Of a DNA stretch of 64,000 nt, positions 27,559-35,415 are shown piece by piece. Under the pieces are notes generated by a model. It worked only from the letters and a program-made list of their open reading frames with translations, was not told the origin of the DNA and did not search any database. Made by a program: the position numbers and the translations under genes. This DNA is from Verrucomicrobiia bacterium (GTDB lineage Bacteria; Verrucomicrobiota; Verrucomicrobiia; Verrucomicrobiales; DEV007), in assembly GCA_030427505.1 (NCBI GenBank), contig JAUICH010000008.1, forward strand, positions 186,001 to 250,000. The letters are read 5' to 3'. The first letter of the stretch is position 1; the number at the start of each line of letters is the position of its first letter.

Positions 27559-28623
27559 CTAATCGAGAGCCGCGGGGCGGGGGAAGCTGCCGAGGACGGT
27601 GACGCGCTGGCCTTTGCCTTCCAGGGTGCGGACGGTCTGCTGGAGGTGGGGCTCGGTGATGTGGCCTTTGATCTCCAGGTAGAAGGAAAAACGGTCCTTT
27701 TTCCCCGTGGGATGGCTTTCCATCTGGGCGACGTCCACCTCCAGGTCGGCCAGGGCCCGGAGGGTTTCGATCACGGAGGTAGTGTTGATCTCGTCCGCCA
27801 CGCAGATAGCCGTCATGTCGTTCCCAGTGGGCGGACACTCGCGGCGGCCGACCACCACGAAACGGGTGGTGTGAGTTTCGTTTTCGATGTTCCGGGCAAT
27901 GGGCGGAACCTGGTTGATGCGGGCGGCCAGGAGGGAGCCGACGGCGGCGGAGCCTTCCTCCTCCTTGGCCAGGGTGGCGGCGCGTTCGGTGCTGGAAACG
28001 GTGACCTGCTCCGCGTCGCCCAAGTGCTGGCGGAGCCAGTCGCGGCTCTGGGCCAGCACGCCGGGGTGGCCGAAGACTTTCCGGATGTCGTTCAGTTCCT
28101 CCAGGGACATCAGGCAGACGTGGACGGGGATGAGGAGCTGGGCGCAGATCTTCAGCGGCGTCTTGGCGAAGAGATCCAGGGTGTGGCGCACCGCGCCTTC
28201 CGTGGTGTTTTCGATGGGGACTACGCCATAGTCCGCCAGGCCTCGGTGAACCTGGTCGAAGACGTCGGAAAGGTTGAACTGAGGCAGGTAGTGAACGCTG
28301 CCGCCGAATTTTTCGATGGCGGCCTGGTGGGTCCAGGTGCCTTTCGGGCCCAGGTAGGCGATTTTCAGGTCTTCCTCCAGCGCCAGGGCGGCGGACATGA
28401 TTTCCCGGTAAATCGCGCGGATGGACTTTTCGGGGAGACGGCCTTCGCTCTTCTCGACCAGGCGGCGGAGCAGGGCTTCTTCCCGTTCCGGCGCGTAGAT
28501 CTCCAGGCCGTCCCGCTTTTTGATGACGCCTACCTCGTGGACCAGGTCGGCGCGCTCGTTGAGCAGCTTGAGGAGCTGCGTATCGATGGCGTCAATCTTG
28601 ACCCGTATTTCGTCGAGCGTCAT
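27559..28623 (-). CDS. pheA: Bifunctional chorismate mutase/prephenate dehydratase (P-protein)
   Basis: 354 residues. AroQ chorismate mutase at about 1-85 (MTLDEIRVKIDAIDTQLLKL, ERADLVHEVGVIKK, YAPEREE). PDT at about 88-265 with AYLGPKGTWTHQAAIEKFG, VPIENTTEGAV and the intact TTRFVVVG catalytic motif. ACT domain at about 275-350, where ESRP appears as MESHPTGKKDRFSFYLEIKG. It takes chorismate through prephenate to phenylpyruvate for phenylalanine synthesis and is probably feedback-inhibited by Phe. The variant ESHP may alter that control. Its neighbour at 25617-26474 is a second PDT. scpB stops 65 bases upstream on the same strand. Confidence 0.95.
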   Translation of the reverse strand: MTLDEIRVKIDAIDTQLLKLLNERADLVHEVGVIKKRDGLEIYAPEREEALLRRLVEKSEGRLPEKSIRAIYREIMSAALALEEDLKIAYLGPKGTWTHQAAIEKFGGSVHYLPQFNLSDVFDQVHRGLADYGVVPIENTTEGAVRHTLDLFAKTPLKICAQLLIPVHVCLMSLEELNDIRKVFGHPGVLAQSRDWLRQHLGDAEQVTVSSTERAATLAKEEEGSAAVGSLLAARINQVPPIARNIENETHTTRFVVVGRRECPPTGNDMTAICVADEINTTSVIETLRALADLEVDVAQMESHPTGKKDRFSFYLEIKGHITEPHLQQTVRTLEGKGQRVTVLGSFPRPAALD

Positions 28624-28688
28624 GGCGTGGTGGCGACTGGCGTTGGGAAAAGGTCAGTAGTGAAAGGCCAGAGCAGATCCTCTTCCAG

Positions 28689-29555
28689 TTACGCGTCTTC
28701 TGGCTTTTCCTCTTCCGGTTCGGTTTCGGAATCAGGCGATTCGTCGGCGGTGACGGCAGCCAATTCTTCGGTTTCGGTTTCCGTCTCTGCTTCCGCTTCG
28801 GGTTCGGACTCGTTTTCGGCAGCGGCGTCTTCCCCGGCGCTGTCTGCCGTTTCAACAACCGTTTCTTCTTCCGCCGGAGTTTCAGTCTCGGGCTCTTCCG
28901 TGCTTTCTTCCTCCGCGCCCTTTTTCGGCGTAGCGCCGAGGGAAAGCTGCTGTTCCTGTTCGGAGCCGCCGTTGGCGTCCGCGCCCTTCGGCAGCATGAC
29001 CTGGCGCAGCTCTCCGGAGTTCGGCAAATCGTCCAGGTGACGGATGCCGAAGTGCTCCAGGAAGGTGTCCGTGGTTTCGTAAAGGAGCGGTTTGCCCGGC
29101 AGATCGGCTCGCCCGCCGATCTTGACCAGGCCGCGGTCGATGACCTTTTGCAGCACGCCGTCCACGCTCACGCCGCGCACGGCTTCGATGTCCGCCTTCG
29201 TAATGGGCTGGCGGTAGGCGATGATGGCGAGAGTTTCCAGGGCGGGGGGGCTGAGGCGTTCCGGCTTCGAGTCGGGCAGGAGGGCGCGGATGTAGTCCGC
29301 GAATTCCGGGCGGGTCACCAGGCGCCAGCCGTGGGCGTTTTCCACCAGGCGAATGGCCCGGCCGGTGGACTGGTAGATTTCGATCAGGTCCTGCAGGGCC
29401 TGGTCCACTTCCTTGGCCGTGATCTTCTGGAGCGCGGCGTCGGGATCGCCCAGTTCTTCCTCGTTGGCGCGGCGGACGGCCTTGGCGATTTCCTGGGTGG
29501 TGAGGGGCTCCGGGGCGGCGAATATCAGCGCTTCAACTATCTGCGTCAGTTCCAT
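28689..29555 (-). CDS. scpB: Segregation and condensation protein B
   Basis: 288 residues. The two winged-helix domains occupy about 1-185 ([76 protein letters not shown]), the usual ScpB core. The last 95-100 residues are a very acidic, low-complexity Glu/Thr/Ala tail absent from most ScpB proteins. ScpB dimers join ScpA and SMC in the bacterial condensin that compacts and segregates the chromosome. scpA ends 27 bases upstream; the two are almost certainly co-transcribed. Confidence 0.95.
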   Translation of the reverse strand: MELTQIVEALIFAAPEPLTTQEIAKAVRRANEEELGDPDAALQKITAKEVDQALQDLIEIYQSTGRAIRLVENAHGWRLVTRPEFADYIRALLPDSKPERLSPPALETLAIIAYRQPITKADIEAVRGVSVDGVLQKVIDRGLVKIGGRADLPGKPLLYETTDTFLEHFGIRHLDDLPNSGELRQVMLPKGADANGGSEQEQQLSLGATPKKGAEEESTEEPETETPAEEETVVETADSAGEDAAAENESEPEAEAETETETEELAAVTADESPDSETEPEEEKPEDA

Positions 29556-29582
29556 GAAGGGTAAAAAACGGAAAGGCGGGGG

Positions 29583-30317
29583 TCAGGTATTTTCCACACG
29601 GTGAATTTCGATGTCACCGAGAATCGCATCCTGGCGGACGCGAAATTGGTTCATTTTCATCAGCTCCAGCACGGCCAGGAAAGTCACGATGACCTCCCCT
29701 TTTGAGTTGGCCTGTTCAAAGATCAGGGAAAACAGCAGGGAACCGCCGGGCGGAATGAGTTCCAGCAGGTGCTCGATCTTTTCGCTGACCGTCCAGCGGT
29801 CGTCGATGATTTCGCCGAGGTCCTCCGTTTCCTCGAAGCGTTTCAGGACGTTCTGGAAGGCGCGGATCAGGTCGAAGATGGAGACGTCCGCCAGGGGGCG
29901 GGTTTCTTCCTCGTCGCGTTCGATCTCCTCCGGCAGGTGGCCGAAGAAGTCGGACTGCTCCTGCTCCCGGCGCTGAAGGAATTCGGCGGCGTCCTTGAAT
30001 TTCTTATACTCGATGAGCTGGCGGATGAGGTCCCAGCGGGGATCTTCCTCCTCCGCGTCTTCCTCCGGCGGCTGCTGGTGCTTCGGCAGCAGGGAGCGGC
30101 TCTTGATGTAAATGAGGTTGGACGCCATGACGATGAACTCTCCCGCCAGGGAGATGTTCAGCAGCTTAAAGGCATCCATGTAGGCCAGGTACTGCGTGGT
30201 GATCCGGTCGATGGAGATGTCGTAAATATCGACCTCGTCCTTCTTGATCAAAAAGAGGAGCAGATCGAGGGGGCCCTCGAAAATCTCCATCTTAACTTTG
30301 TAGTCGGTCTCTACCAC
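29583..30317 (-). CDS. scpA: Segregation and condensation protein A (kleisin)
   Basis: About 244 residues from a GTG at 30317; the open frame extends to a TTG at 30362. ScpA hallmarks are YKVKMEIFEGPLDLLLFLIK at the N-terminus, VDIYDISIDRITTQYLAYMD, AGEFIVMASNLIYIKSRSLLP and a C-terminal winged helix (VIVTFLAVLELMKMNQFRVR). As the kleisin it bridges the SMC heads. The start is uncertain because neither candidate has a ribosome site. It is divergent from the sulfatase at 30431. Confidence 0.94.
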   Translation of the reverse strand: MVETDYKVKMEIFEGPLDLLLFLIKKDEVDIYDISIDRITTQYLAYMDAFKLLNISLAGEFIVMASNLIYIKSRSLLPKHQQPPEEDAEEEDPRWDLIRQLIEYKKFKDAAEFLQRREQEQSDFFGHLPEEIERDEEETRPLADVSIFDLIRAFQNVLKRFEETEDLGEIIDDRWTVSEKIEHLLELIPPGGSLLFSLIFEQANSKGEVIVTFLAVLELMKMNQFRVRQDAILGDIEIHRVENT

Positions 30318-30430
30318 GAGCGGGAAAAAAGAAAGGCGTTCACCAAAGCCGAGCCTGCGCAAAAAGCAAGATGCTGGAACCCGGCATTGCAGTCCGGACA
30401 GGATTCCGCAAAATGGCCCATAAAGAAACC

Positions 30431-32002
30431 ATGAAAGCCCCTTTGTTCACCCTGCTGCTGGCGGTGGCCGTTCTTTTGACGGCCCCGGTGGTCCGCTCCG
30501 CCGAGCCGGACCGGCCCAATATCCTCTTCGCGATTTCAGACGACCAGTCTTTTCCGCACGCCTCCGCCTACGGTTGCGAGTTCGTGCACACGCCCGCCTT
30601 CGACCGGATCGCCGGAAAAGGGGTGCTCTTCATGAATGCCTTTGCCCCTTCGCCGGGGTGCAGCCCTTCCCGGGCCGCCATGCTGACGGGGCGCTTTCCG
30701 TGGATGATCGAAAACGCCGGGACGCACGCCAGCGAGTTTCCCGCCAAATACGTGACCTACCCGGACCTGCTGGAACAGGGCGGCTACTTCGTGGGCTACA
30801 CTGGGAAAGGCTGGGGACCGGGCAATTGGAAAGAAAGCGGCCGCACCCGGAATCCGGCGGGGCCGGAATTTTCCAAGCTGAAACTGCCCAAAGGCACCAC
30901 GCCGGAGGGCATCAGCAGCAATGACTACTCCGGCAACTTCAAGGCCTTCCTGGAGCAGCGCCCGGCGGGGAAACCGTTCTTCTTCTGGTACGGCGCCACG
31001 GAACCGCACCGCTCTTACAAGAAAGGCATCGGCCTGGAGCAGGGGAAAAAGCTGGAGGACGTGACCGTGCCGGAATTCCTGCCCGACACCCTCGAGGTGC
31101 GGAGCGACCTGCTGGATTACGCGGTGGAGATCGAGTGGTTCGACAGTCACCTGGGCCGGATGCTGGACCTCCTGGAGGCGAATGGAGAGCTGGACAACAC
31201 CCTGGTGGTCATCACCTCGGACAACGGCATGCCCTTTCCCCGGGCCAAGGCGAACTGCTACGAATACGGCATCCACCTGCCCCTGGCGGTCAGTTGGCCC
31301 GCCAAGGTGCCCGGCGGCCGGGTGGTGAAAGACGTGGTGAGCCTGGCGGAATTTTGCCCCACCTTCCTGGAAGTGGCCGGGGTGGAGCATCCCGGAGGCG
31401 ACTACCCCCTGGCGACCGCCTCGCTCCTACCCGTGCTGGAAAGCGAAAAGGACGGCCAGGTGGACCCGGCCCGGCTCTATACCTATTCCTCCCGCGAGCG
31501 GCACTCCTCCTCCCGCTGGAATAACCTGGCCTACCCTCAGAGGGCGCTGCGGACGGAGCAGTATCTGTTCATCCGCAACTTCAAGCCCGAGCGCTGGCCC
31601 GCCGGCGCGCCCCAGAAGATGGGCGAGGGGAACTACCCGAAAGACGTCACCCAACTCGGCCCCATGCATGGTGGCTATCACGACATCGACGCCTGCCCGA
31701 CCCTGGATTTCCTGGTCGAAAACCGCGATGACGAAAAGATCGGCCGCTACCTGGGCATGGCCGTGGCCAAGCGGCCCGCCGTGGAGATGTACGACATTAA
31801 GAACGATCCCGCCTGCCTCGCCAACCTCGCCAGCGATCCCGAACACGCCGGCGTCCGGGAAGCCCTGGAACGCCAGCTCAATCTCTACCTGGAAGAAACC
31901 AACGACGCCCGCGTCACCGCCCCCGACGGCGGCGACATCTGGGAAACCTACATGCGGTATTCCAAAATACGGACGTTTCCGAAGCCGGATTGGGCGGAGT
32001 AG
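30431..32002 (+). CDS. Secreted type I (formylglycine) sulfatase
   Basis: 523 residues from ATG 30431 (the frame is open from 30371), which places a clean signal peptide at 1-24 (MKAPLFTLLLAVAVLLTAPV). RPNILFAISDDQS supplies the metal-binding Asp pair. The sulfatase motif is CSPSRA with Cys77. Other motifs are GKGWGPGNW, FFFWYGATEPHR and VVITSDNGMPFPRAKANCYE, the last typical of heparan N-sulfatase-like members (S1_8-type), which is a suggestion only. Serine replaces the usual Thr/Ala in the middle of the CxPxR motif, which is permitted. It borders the accessory island on its left side. Confidence 0.93.
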   Translation: MKAPLFTLLLAVAVLLTAPVVRSAEPDRPNILFAISDDQSFPHASAYGCEFVHTPAFDRIAGKGVLFMNAFAPSPGCSPSRAAMLTGRFPWMIENAGTHASEFPAKYVTYPDLLEQGGYFVGYTGKGWGPGNWKESGRTRNPAGPEFSKLKLPKGTTPEGISSNDYSGNFKAFLEQRPAGKPFFFWYGATEPHRSYKKGIGLEQGKKLEDVTVPEFLPDTLEVRSDLLDYAVEIEWFDSHLGRMLDLLEANGELDNTLVVITSDNGMPFPRAKANCYEYGIHLPLAVSWPAKVPGGRVVKDVVSLAEFCPTFLEVAGVEHPGGDYPLATASLLPVLESEKDGQVDPARLYTYSSRERHSSSRWNNLAYPQRALRTEQYLFIRNFKPERWPAGAPQKMGEGNYPKDVTQLGPMHGGYHDIDACPTLDFLVENRDDEKIGRYLGMAVAKRPAVEMYDIKNDPACLANLASDPEHAGVREALERQLNLYLEETNDARVTAPDGGDIWETYMRYSKIRTFPKPDWAE

Positions 32003-32093
32003 GGGTTAGGGAGGAAAATCGCAATTTTGACCTTGTTGCTTTGACTGGTTGCGTCTACACGGACTAAGGGTACAAGAATATGGTTATCCAGGG

Positions 32094-32219
32094 GTTGAGA
32101 ATTCTTGACTGACCCGAATGGCACGTAGTTAACGCCGATTTCGTCCCTCTAGCAGCCCTGTTTATCGGGGAAATGGAGGTCGTAAAGCTGCTTATCTACG
32201 TGCCATTCTTGACTGACCC
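32094..32219. mobile_element. Degenerate copy of the GACTGACCC element
   Basis: ATTCTTGACTGACCC occurs as a 15-base direct repeat at 32101-32115 and 32205-32219. Between the copies lies a perfect 12-base inverted pair AATGGCACGTAG (32117-32128) / CTACGTGCCATT (32196-32207). The terminal sequence matches the ends of the complete element at 33226-33381. It looks like nested or rearranged copies of the same short non-autonomous element. Confidence 0.6.
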
Positions 32220-32220
32220 T

Positions 32221-32370
32221 TTTTCCCTAGCCACAAACCAAGCAAACCTTGTATTCATGAAGGAAGACCGCTACGCCCACCAGAAAGGGTTTCGGATCAT
32301 ACTTGCGATAGAGGCCGAAATCGAATTGCCCAATCGTGTGAAGTTTGAGCTGGCGCGTTTGACCCACTAG
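32221..32370 (+). pseudogene. Probable truncated cassette gene
   Basis: An open frame ending at 32370 (visible ending PNRVKFELARLTH) runs out of the repeat element to its left. An ATG at 32173 exists but lies inside the element, so the original start is probably lost. The stop is only 14 bases before the attC-like site at 32385, as expected for the 3' end of a cassette gene. No family is recognised. Confidence 0.35.
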
Positions 32371-32384
32371 CCGAAATCTGTGAG

Positions 32385-32510
32385 GGCTAACAAGACGCGG
32401 ATGAACAACTGCCTGCCCGCGTCGAGTCGGAAGCGAAATGAACGTGCAAACTTCAACCCCGAACTCGGAGCGCGCTGACTGCAGGCAGTGACGTCGCTTT
32501 GACGTTCTAC
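32385..32510 (+). repeat. attC-like integron recombination site 1
   Basis: Left core GGCTAAC (32385-32391) followed by AAGACG; right core GTTCTAC (32504-32510). Between them the strand folds on itself: ACTGCCTGC (32408-32416) pairs with GCAGGCAGT (32481-32489). Further in, CGCG (418-421) pairs with CGCG (471-474) and CGAGT (423-427) with ACTCG (463-467), with unequal bulges, leaving a variable loop of about 35 bases. This cruciform plan with RYYYAAC/GTTRRRY-like ends (one mismatch in each) is that of an integron attC. The next gene starts 36 bases beyond. Confidence 0.65.
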
Positions 32511-32546
32511 AGAGAACGAATCCGCTAAACGGTAAACTCTCGATTC

Positions 32547-33224
32547 ATGGAAAAGCGCAATCAGCAGATCGCAATCGCTGGAGTCATTGGGACGTTTATA
32601 GCGGCAGGAGCCGCTGTATTGGTCATTCCAGAAGTCAGAATATTTTTTGGGCTCGATGATCCCCACCAAGTCCAAGTTCAGAATCATCTTTATCAATCTC
32701 AAGATGCTCAGAGCGCAGAAAAGTCTTTTCCAATTATACTCGTAGGTGAAGACGGCGAGGAACTTGATGGATCTGTGGTCGATGTCCAATTCCTGCTCAC
32801 CTACAATGATGATTCACGAATCGGAATTCCGATTTACTACGGGTATTGCAATACAACCGAGGCAACTCAGAAAGTATCCTATTCGCGTTGGTATGCAAAT
32901 GCTCCTCTTATTGGCGGAGAGGTTTCCCTAAGCGACAATGGCTTTGAATTTGTGCGAGAATTCCGTGAAGATGTGAGCCTCACAGCCAAAAACTGTTCTA
33001 GCCTCTACTATTCGACCTATCGAATAAACAAATCCAGCTATCCGATTCCCGCGGGAAGATACCAAATAAGGTTAGAGCTCTTTACAGATGAGGCGTTGGT
33101 TGCCGTAGCGAATGTGTGGTTGAAGCTGTTACCGAATCTCCCTGTTCGGGAGCACGACGGAAGAATTTTTGATCCTGAAGATTACCTCTCCCGTCCGCCA
33201 GTGAAGATCCAATCAGTCGAATAA
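32547..33224 (+). CDS. Orphan membrane-anchored protein, cassette gene
   Basis: 225 residues. An N-terminal membrane anchor (IAIAGVIGTFIAAGAAVLVI) follows a short positive start (MEKRNQQ). The rest is a probable extracytoplasmic beta-rich domain (IILVGEDGEELDGSVVDVQF, then IPAGRYQIRLELFTDEALVA). It has no motif I recognise. The gene is visibly more AT-rich than its core-genome neighbours. It starts shortly after attC-like site 1. A short repeat element is inserted one base after its stop, apparently into its own recombination site. Confidence 0.7.
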   Translation: MEKRNQQIAIAGVIGTFIAAGAAVLVIPEVRIFFGLDDPHQVQVQNHLYQSQDAQSAEKSFPIILVGEDGEELDGSVVDVQFLLTYNDDSRIGIPIYYGYCNTTEATQKVSYSRWYANAPLIGGEVSLSDNGFEFVREFREDVSLTAKNCSSLYYSTYRINKSSYPIPAGRYQIRLELFTDEALVAVANVWLKLLPNLPVREHDGRIFDPEDYLSRPPVKIQSVE

Positions 33225-33225
33225 G

Positions 33226-33381
33226 AAAAGGGGTCAGTCAAAAAATTTAGACACTGTGGGCCGAAGTTGGATTGGCCGCGCCGGATGGAGGATTTTAAGA
33301 GAGACGCCTGCTATCGTCTCCGCTAGAGGGGCAATAGTCCGATTATTGAGATGAGTTGAGAATTTTTGACTGACCCCTTTT
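33226..33381. mobile_element. MITE-like element with 19-bp terminal inverted repeats
   Basis: AAAAGGGGTCAGTCAAAAA at 33226-33244 and its perfect complement at 33363-33381 bound a 156-base element with no coding capacity. The interior has GGATGGAGGATTTTAA, also seen in the partial copy at 35092. No target-site duplication is obvious. It appears to have landed in the attC of the preceding cassette. Confidence 0.75.
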
Positions 33382-33455
33382 CCTTTCCTTTTCGGCGGCT
33401 GTTCGAAAATCATTTACGTCATGCAAGAATTGCCGTGACTATTTCCATGGCATTA

Positions 33456-33462
33456 GTTAGGT
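33456..33462 (+). repeat. Right core of a disrupted attC-like site
   Basis: GTTAGGT fits the integron R' consensus GTTRRRY exactly and stands just before the next cassette gene. The left half was not found; the MITE at 33226-33381 lies where it should be. Confidence 0.4.
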
Positions 33463-33528
33463 AAAGAATTTTACCAATGGACGGCTCGATTTTCGGCAAC
33501 GTCGTTCTTATTCAAAATAGAAAGAAAA

Positions 33529-34185
33529 ATGAAATTATCTTTATTTTGGGACATTGTGACGCGCCGAATCACGGGCGCAACGAGGATTGCCGCGACACTG
33601 CTACTGGCCTTCTGCGGCCTTGTGACCACTGCTTGCGTCACGACAACAACGTCGAACCCCTTATCCGCTGAAGAGCAAAAATTGGTCGGAACGTGGACTC
33701 TCCAACAAGGGCCTGCTGCCACTGTAGTACAGTACCAAGAGAATCGCAGGGCTCGATCAACAGCGATTTACCAAGGCAGAACATATACCGGCACGAGTCG
33801 CTGGCAACTAGTGAACGGGCAGCTTGCTTACAGCAGCGGCATCATATACCGTCTCAACTTCATAGATAATGGCCAGGTTCAGGTTACGCTTGTCGATGGG
33901 AACGGCAGACTGCCTCGTTCCCTTGGGGGCACGCACAGGATGTATAAGTATTCACAGAGTCCAAGCGCAAGCCCTCAAGGCGCACTTGCCTACCTCGAAA
34001 CAAAGCGGCCTTCTCGAAGTGGGGGCGGTATGTCTGAATCTGAAGCGCTTGCCGCAATGGCGCTTCTCATTGGTCTGATGGGTGCAATGGACGGACCTTC
34101 TGATTCATACGACCAGCGCGAAATTGATCGCAACAACGCCATAATTAGCGCCCAATCACAACAAATGGGAACCAATTCTTGGTAG
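33529..34185 (+). CDS. Predicted lipoprotein, cassette gene
   Basis: 218 residues. The N-terminal hydrophobic stretch (AATLLLAFCGLVTTAC) ends in a plausible lipobox Cys. A small beta domain opens with EEQKLVGTWTLQ, as in lipocalin-like lipoproteins (GTYTGTSRWQLVNGQL follows in similar style). A Gly/Met-rich hydrophobic segment (SEALAAMALLIGLMGAMDG) lies near the C-terminus. No specific family is recognised. It sits between the R' core at 33456 and attC-like site 2 at 34231, as a cassette gene would. Confidence 0.65.
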   Translation: MKLSLFWDIVTRRITGATRIAATLLLAFCGLVTTACVTTTTSNPLSAEEQKLVGTWTLQQGPAATVVQYQENRRARSTAIYQGRTYTGTSRWQLVNGQLAYSSGIIYRLNFIDNGQVQVTLVDGNGRLPRSLGGTHRMYKYSQSPSASPQGALAYLETKRPSRSGGGMSESEALAAMALLIGLMGAMDGPSDSYDQREIDRNNAIISAQSQQMGTNSW

Positions 34186-34230
34186 GCGATTTGCTTGTGC
34201 TACGTAACATTTCGCTAACGCGAACCACAA

Positions 34231-34327
34231 ACATAACAAGGCGGCGATACAAACTGCGGCACTCGAGACCCTTCCCACCCTCAGCATACCGCGCCGTTTG
34301 CGCCGTGGTACGCATCTGATGTTCGGC
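34231..34327 (+). repeat. attC-like integron recombination site 2
   Basis: Left core ACATAAC followed by AAGGCGGC; right core GTTCGGC (34321-34327). The inner arms CAAACTGCGGC (34250-34260) and GCGCCGTTTG (34291-34300) pair with one bulge. The next gene's ATG is 6 bases past the right core, the usual tight spacing in cassette arrays. Confidence 0.65.
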
Positions 34328-34332
34328 AAAAA

Positions 34333-35055
34333 ATGATGTTGCGAGACGGAGTTGAATACCTACACCACCTTGAAGCGCTGCATAAACAGTCGCGGATCAA
34401 GAGCAACGGGACGCTGAAGCCTTTAATGGATGAACTGAGACTGGCGGGAGCGTATCTGGAGACTTTGTATATTGTTTCTACGTGCGCAAGCGGTTGCAAG
34501 GGAGGAGATCATCTGCACGAGTATTTAGCGGGGCGCTGCTACAACTTGGGGTGCGCGGCGTTCAGTCTCATTCGGATTGGATACTATGACGAAGCTCTGA
34601 GCCTGATTCGTAGCATGGGAGAGATCGCGAACCTTCAATCCCTATTTCTCACTGATTCTGACGAAGAGATAAGGTGGCGGGAGAGCACAAAGAGGGAGAG
34701 GATCCGAGATTTCGGGCCAGCAGCGATCCGCAGAAAGCTGGAAAATTCGGGCGGCCTCCTCCTGATGGATGCTGATACGTATTCGTCGCTCTGCGAGCAG
34801 GCAACCCATGTCACGCCTGACACCGAGCCGAATAGTTTTACAAAGGATGGCCATCCGAGGGTCGGCCCTCATCAACAGGAAGAAGGAGCGAAGAGAGCAA
34901 TTTCAGGACTAGCCCTTATGTTGGGTTTCCTAGCATTGGGATGTTCGAAATTTACAGGAAATGACGCTTTGTTTGAAGAGATTTCACAAGTCTTCGAGGC
35001 AACGACTGATGCTGAATCTGAGAACCCGACTGCCGAACAAGATGGCGCTGACTAA
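34333..35055 (+). CDS. Orphan helical protein, cassette gene
   Basis: 240 residues, mostly alpha-helical by composition. The N-terminal half has GAYLETLYIVSTCASGC and FSLIRIGYYDEALSLIRSMG, the second reminiscent of hypothetical proteins often carried by environmental gene cassettes. One hydrophobic segment (ISGLALMLGFLALGC) lies near residue 200, followed by an acidic tail. Function unknown. Its TAA stop is inside the GACTAAC core of attC-like site 3, and its start follows site 2 by 6 bases, so it is the best-defined cassette of the island. Confidence 0.7.
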   Translation: MMLRDGVEYLHHLEALHKQSRIKSNGTLKPLMDELRLAGAYLETLYIVSTCASGCKGGDHLHEYLAGRCYNLGCAAFSLIRIGYYDEALSLIRSMGEIANLQSLFLTDSDEEIRWRESTKRERIRDFGPAAIRRKLENSGGLLLMDADTYSSLCEQATHVTPDTEPNSFTKDGHPRVGPHQQEEGAKRAISGLALMLGFLALGCSKFTGNDALFEEISQVFEATTDAESENPTAEQDGAD

Positions 35056-35091
35056 CCCGCTGCCGCCGTCGAGTCGGGAAAAAGAGTCGGG
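35050..35091 (+). repeat. attC-like site 3, left half only
   Basis: GACTAAC is followed by CCGCTGCCGCCGTCGAGTCG; the CGTCGAGTCGG part also occurs in the left arm of site 1. The sequence then stops abruptly at the repeat element that starts at 35092, so the right half is missing. Confidence 0.5.
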
Positions 35092-35185
35092 AAAAAGGGT
35101 CAGTCAAAAATTCTTGACACTTCTTAGGCTGAAGAAAGGCTGGCTGTGCCGAATGGAGGATTTTAAAATCTCTTTTATAAAATCC
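35092..35185. mobile_element. Partial MITE-like element and AT-rich dyad
   Basis: AAAAAGGGTCAGTCAAAAAT matches the left end of the 33226 element with one change. The interior GAATGGAGGATTTTAA matches its interior too. No right terminal repeat is seen. The end of the fragment contains GGATTTTAAAA, 4 bases, TTTTATAAAATCC (35158-35185), an AT-rich dyad 50 bases before the antitoxin-like gene. It could serve as promoter or operator for that pair. Confidence 0.6.
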
Positions 35186-35235
35186 CTGCGTCACGGGCGG
35201 ATTGATTTTGCGCCTTCATTCTGCTAGGTTTCGCC

Positions 35236-35412
35236 ATGATCGCGGATTCCCTGAGGACTCAGATCGAAGCGCTCTCCTCAGACGAGCGTCGCGAACTCGT
35301 TGCGTTTCTCACCAAGTTGGAGTTGGAGTCTGACGAGGAATATTGGGACCGGGTGCGGAGGAGGCTGGCGGATGACTCCTCCGAAAAATGGGTTCCAGCC
35401 GACCAACTTTGA
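35236..35412 (+). CDS. Small antitoxin-like protein
   Basis: 58 residues: a helical, acidic protein (MIADSLRTQIEALSSDERRE, then FLTKLELESDEEYWDRVRRR) ending KWVPADQL. Size, charge and the SSDERRELV pattern recall the addiction-module antitoxins that precede RelE/ParE-type toxins. The next gene starts 3 bases after its stop, and the TGAAGGATG junction suggests coupled translation. Confidence 0.6.
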   Translation: MIADSLRTQIEALSSDERRELVAFLTKLELESDEEYWDRVRRRLADDSSEKWVPADQL

Positions 35413-35415
35413 AGG

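Noticed and set aside
27322-29040. 572-residue plus-strand open frame across the repeat array, pheA and scpB
   Set aside because: It crosses repeats and runs antisense to two well-supported genes; its Ser-rich end mirrors the acidic ScpB tail.
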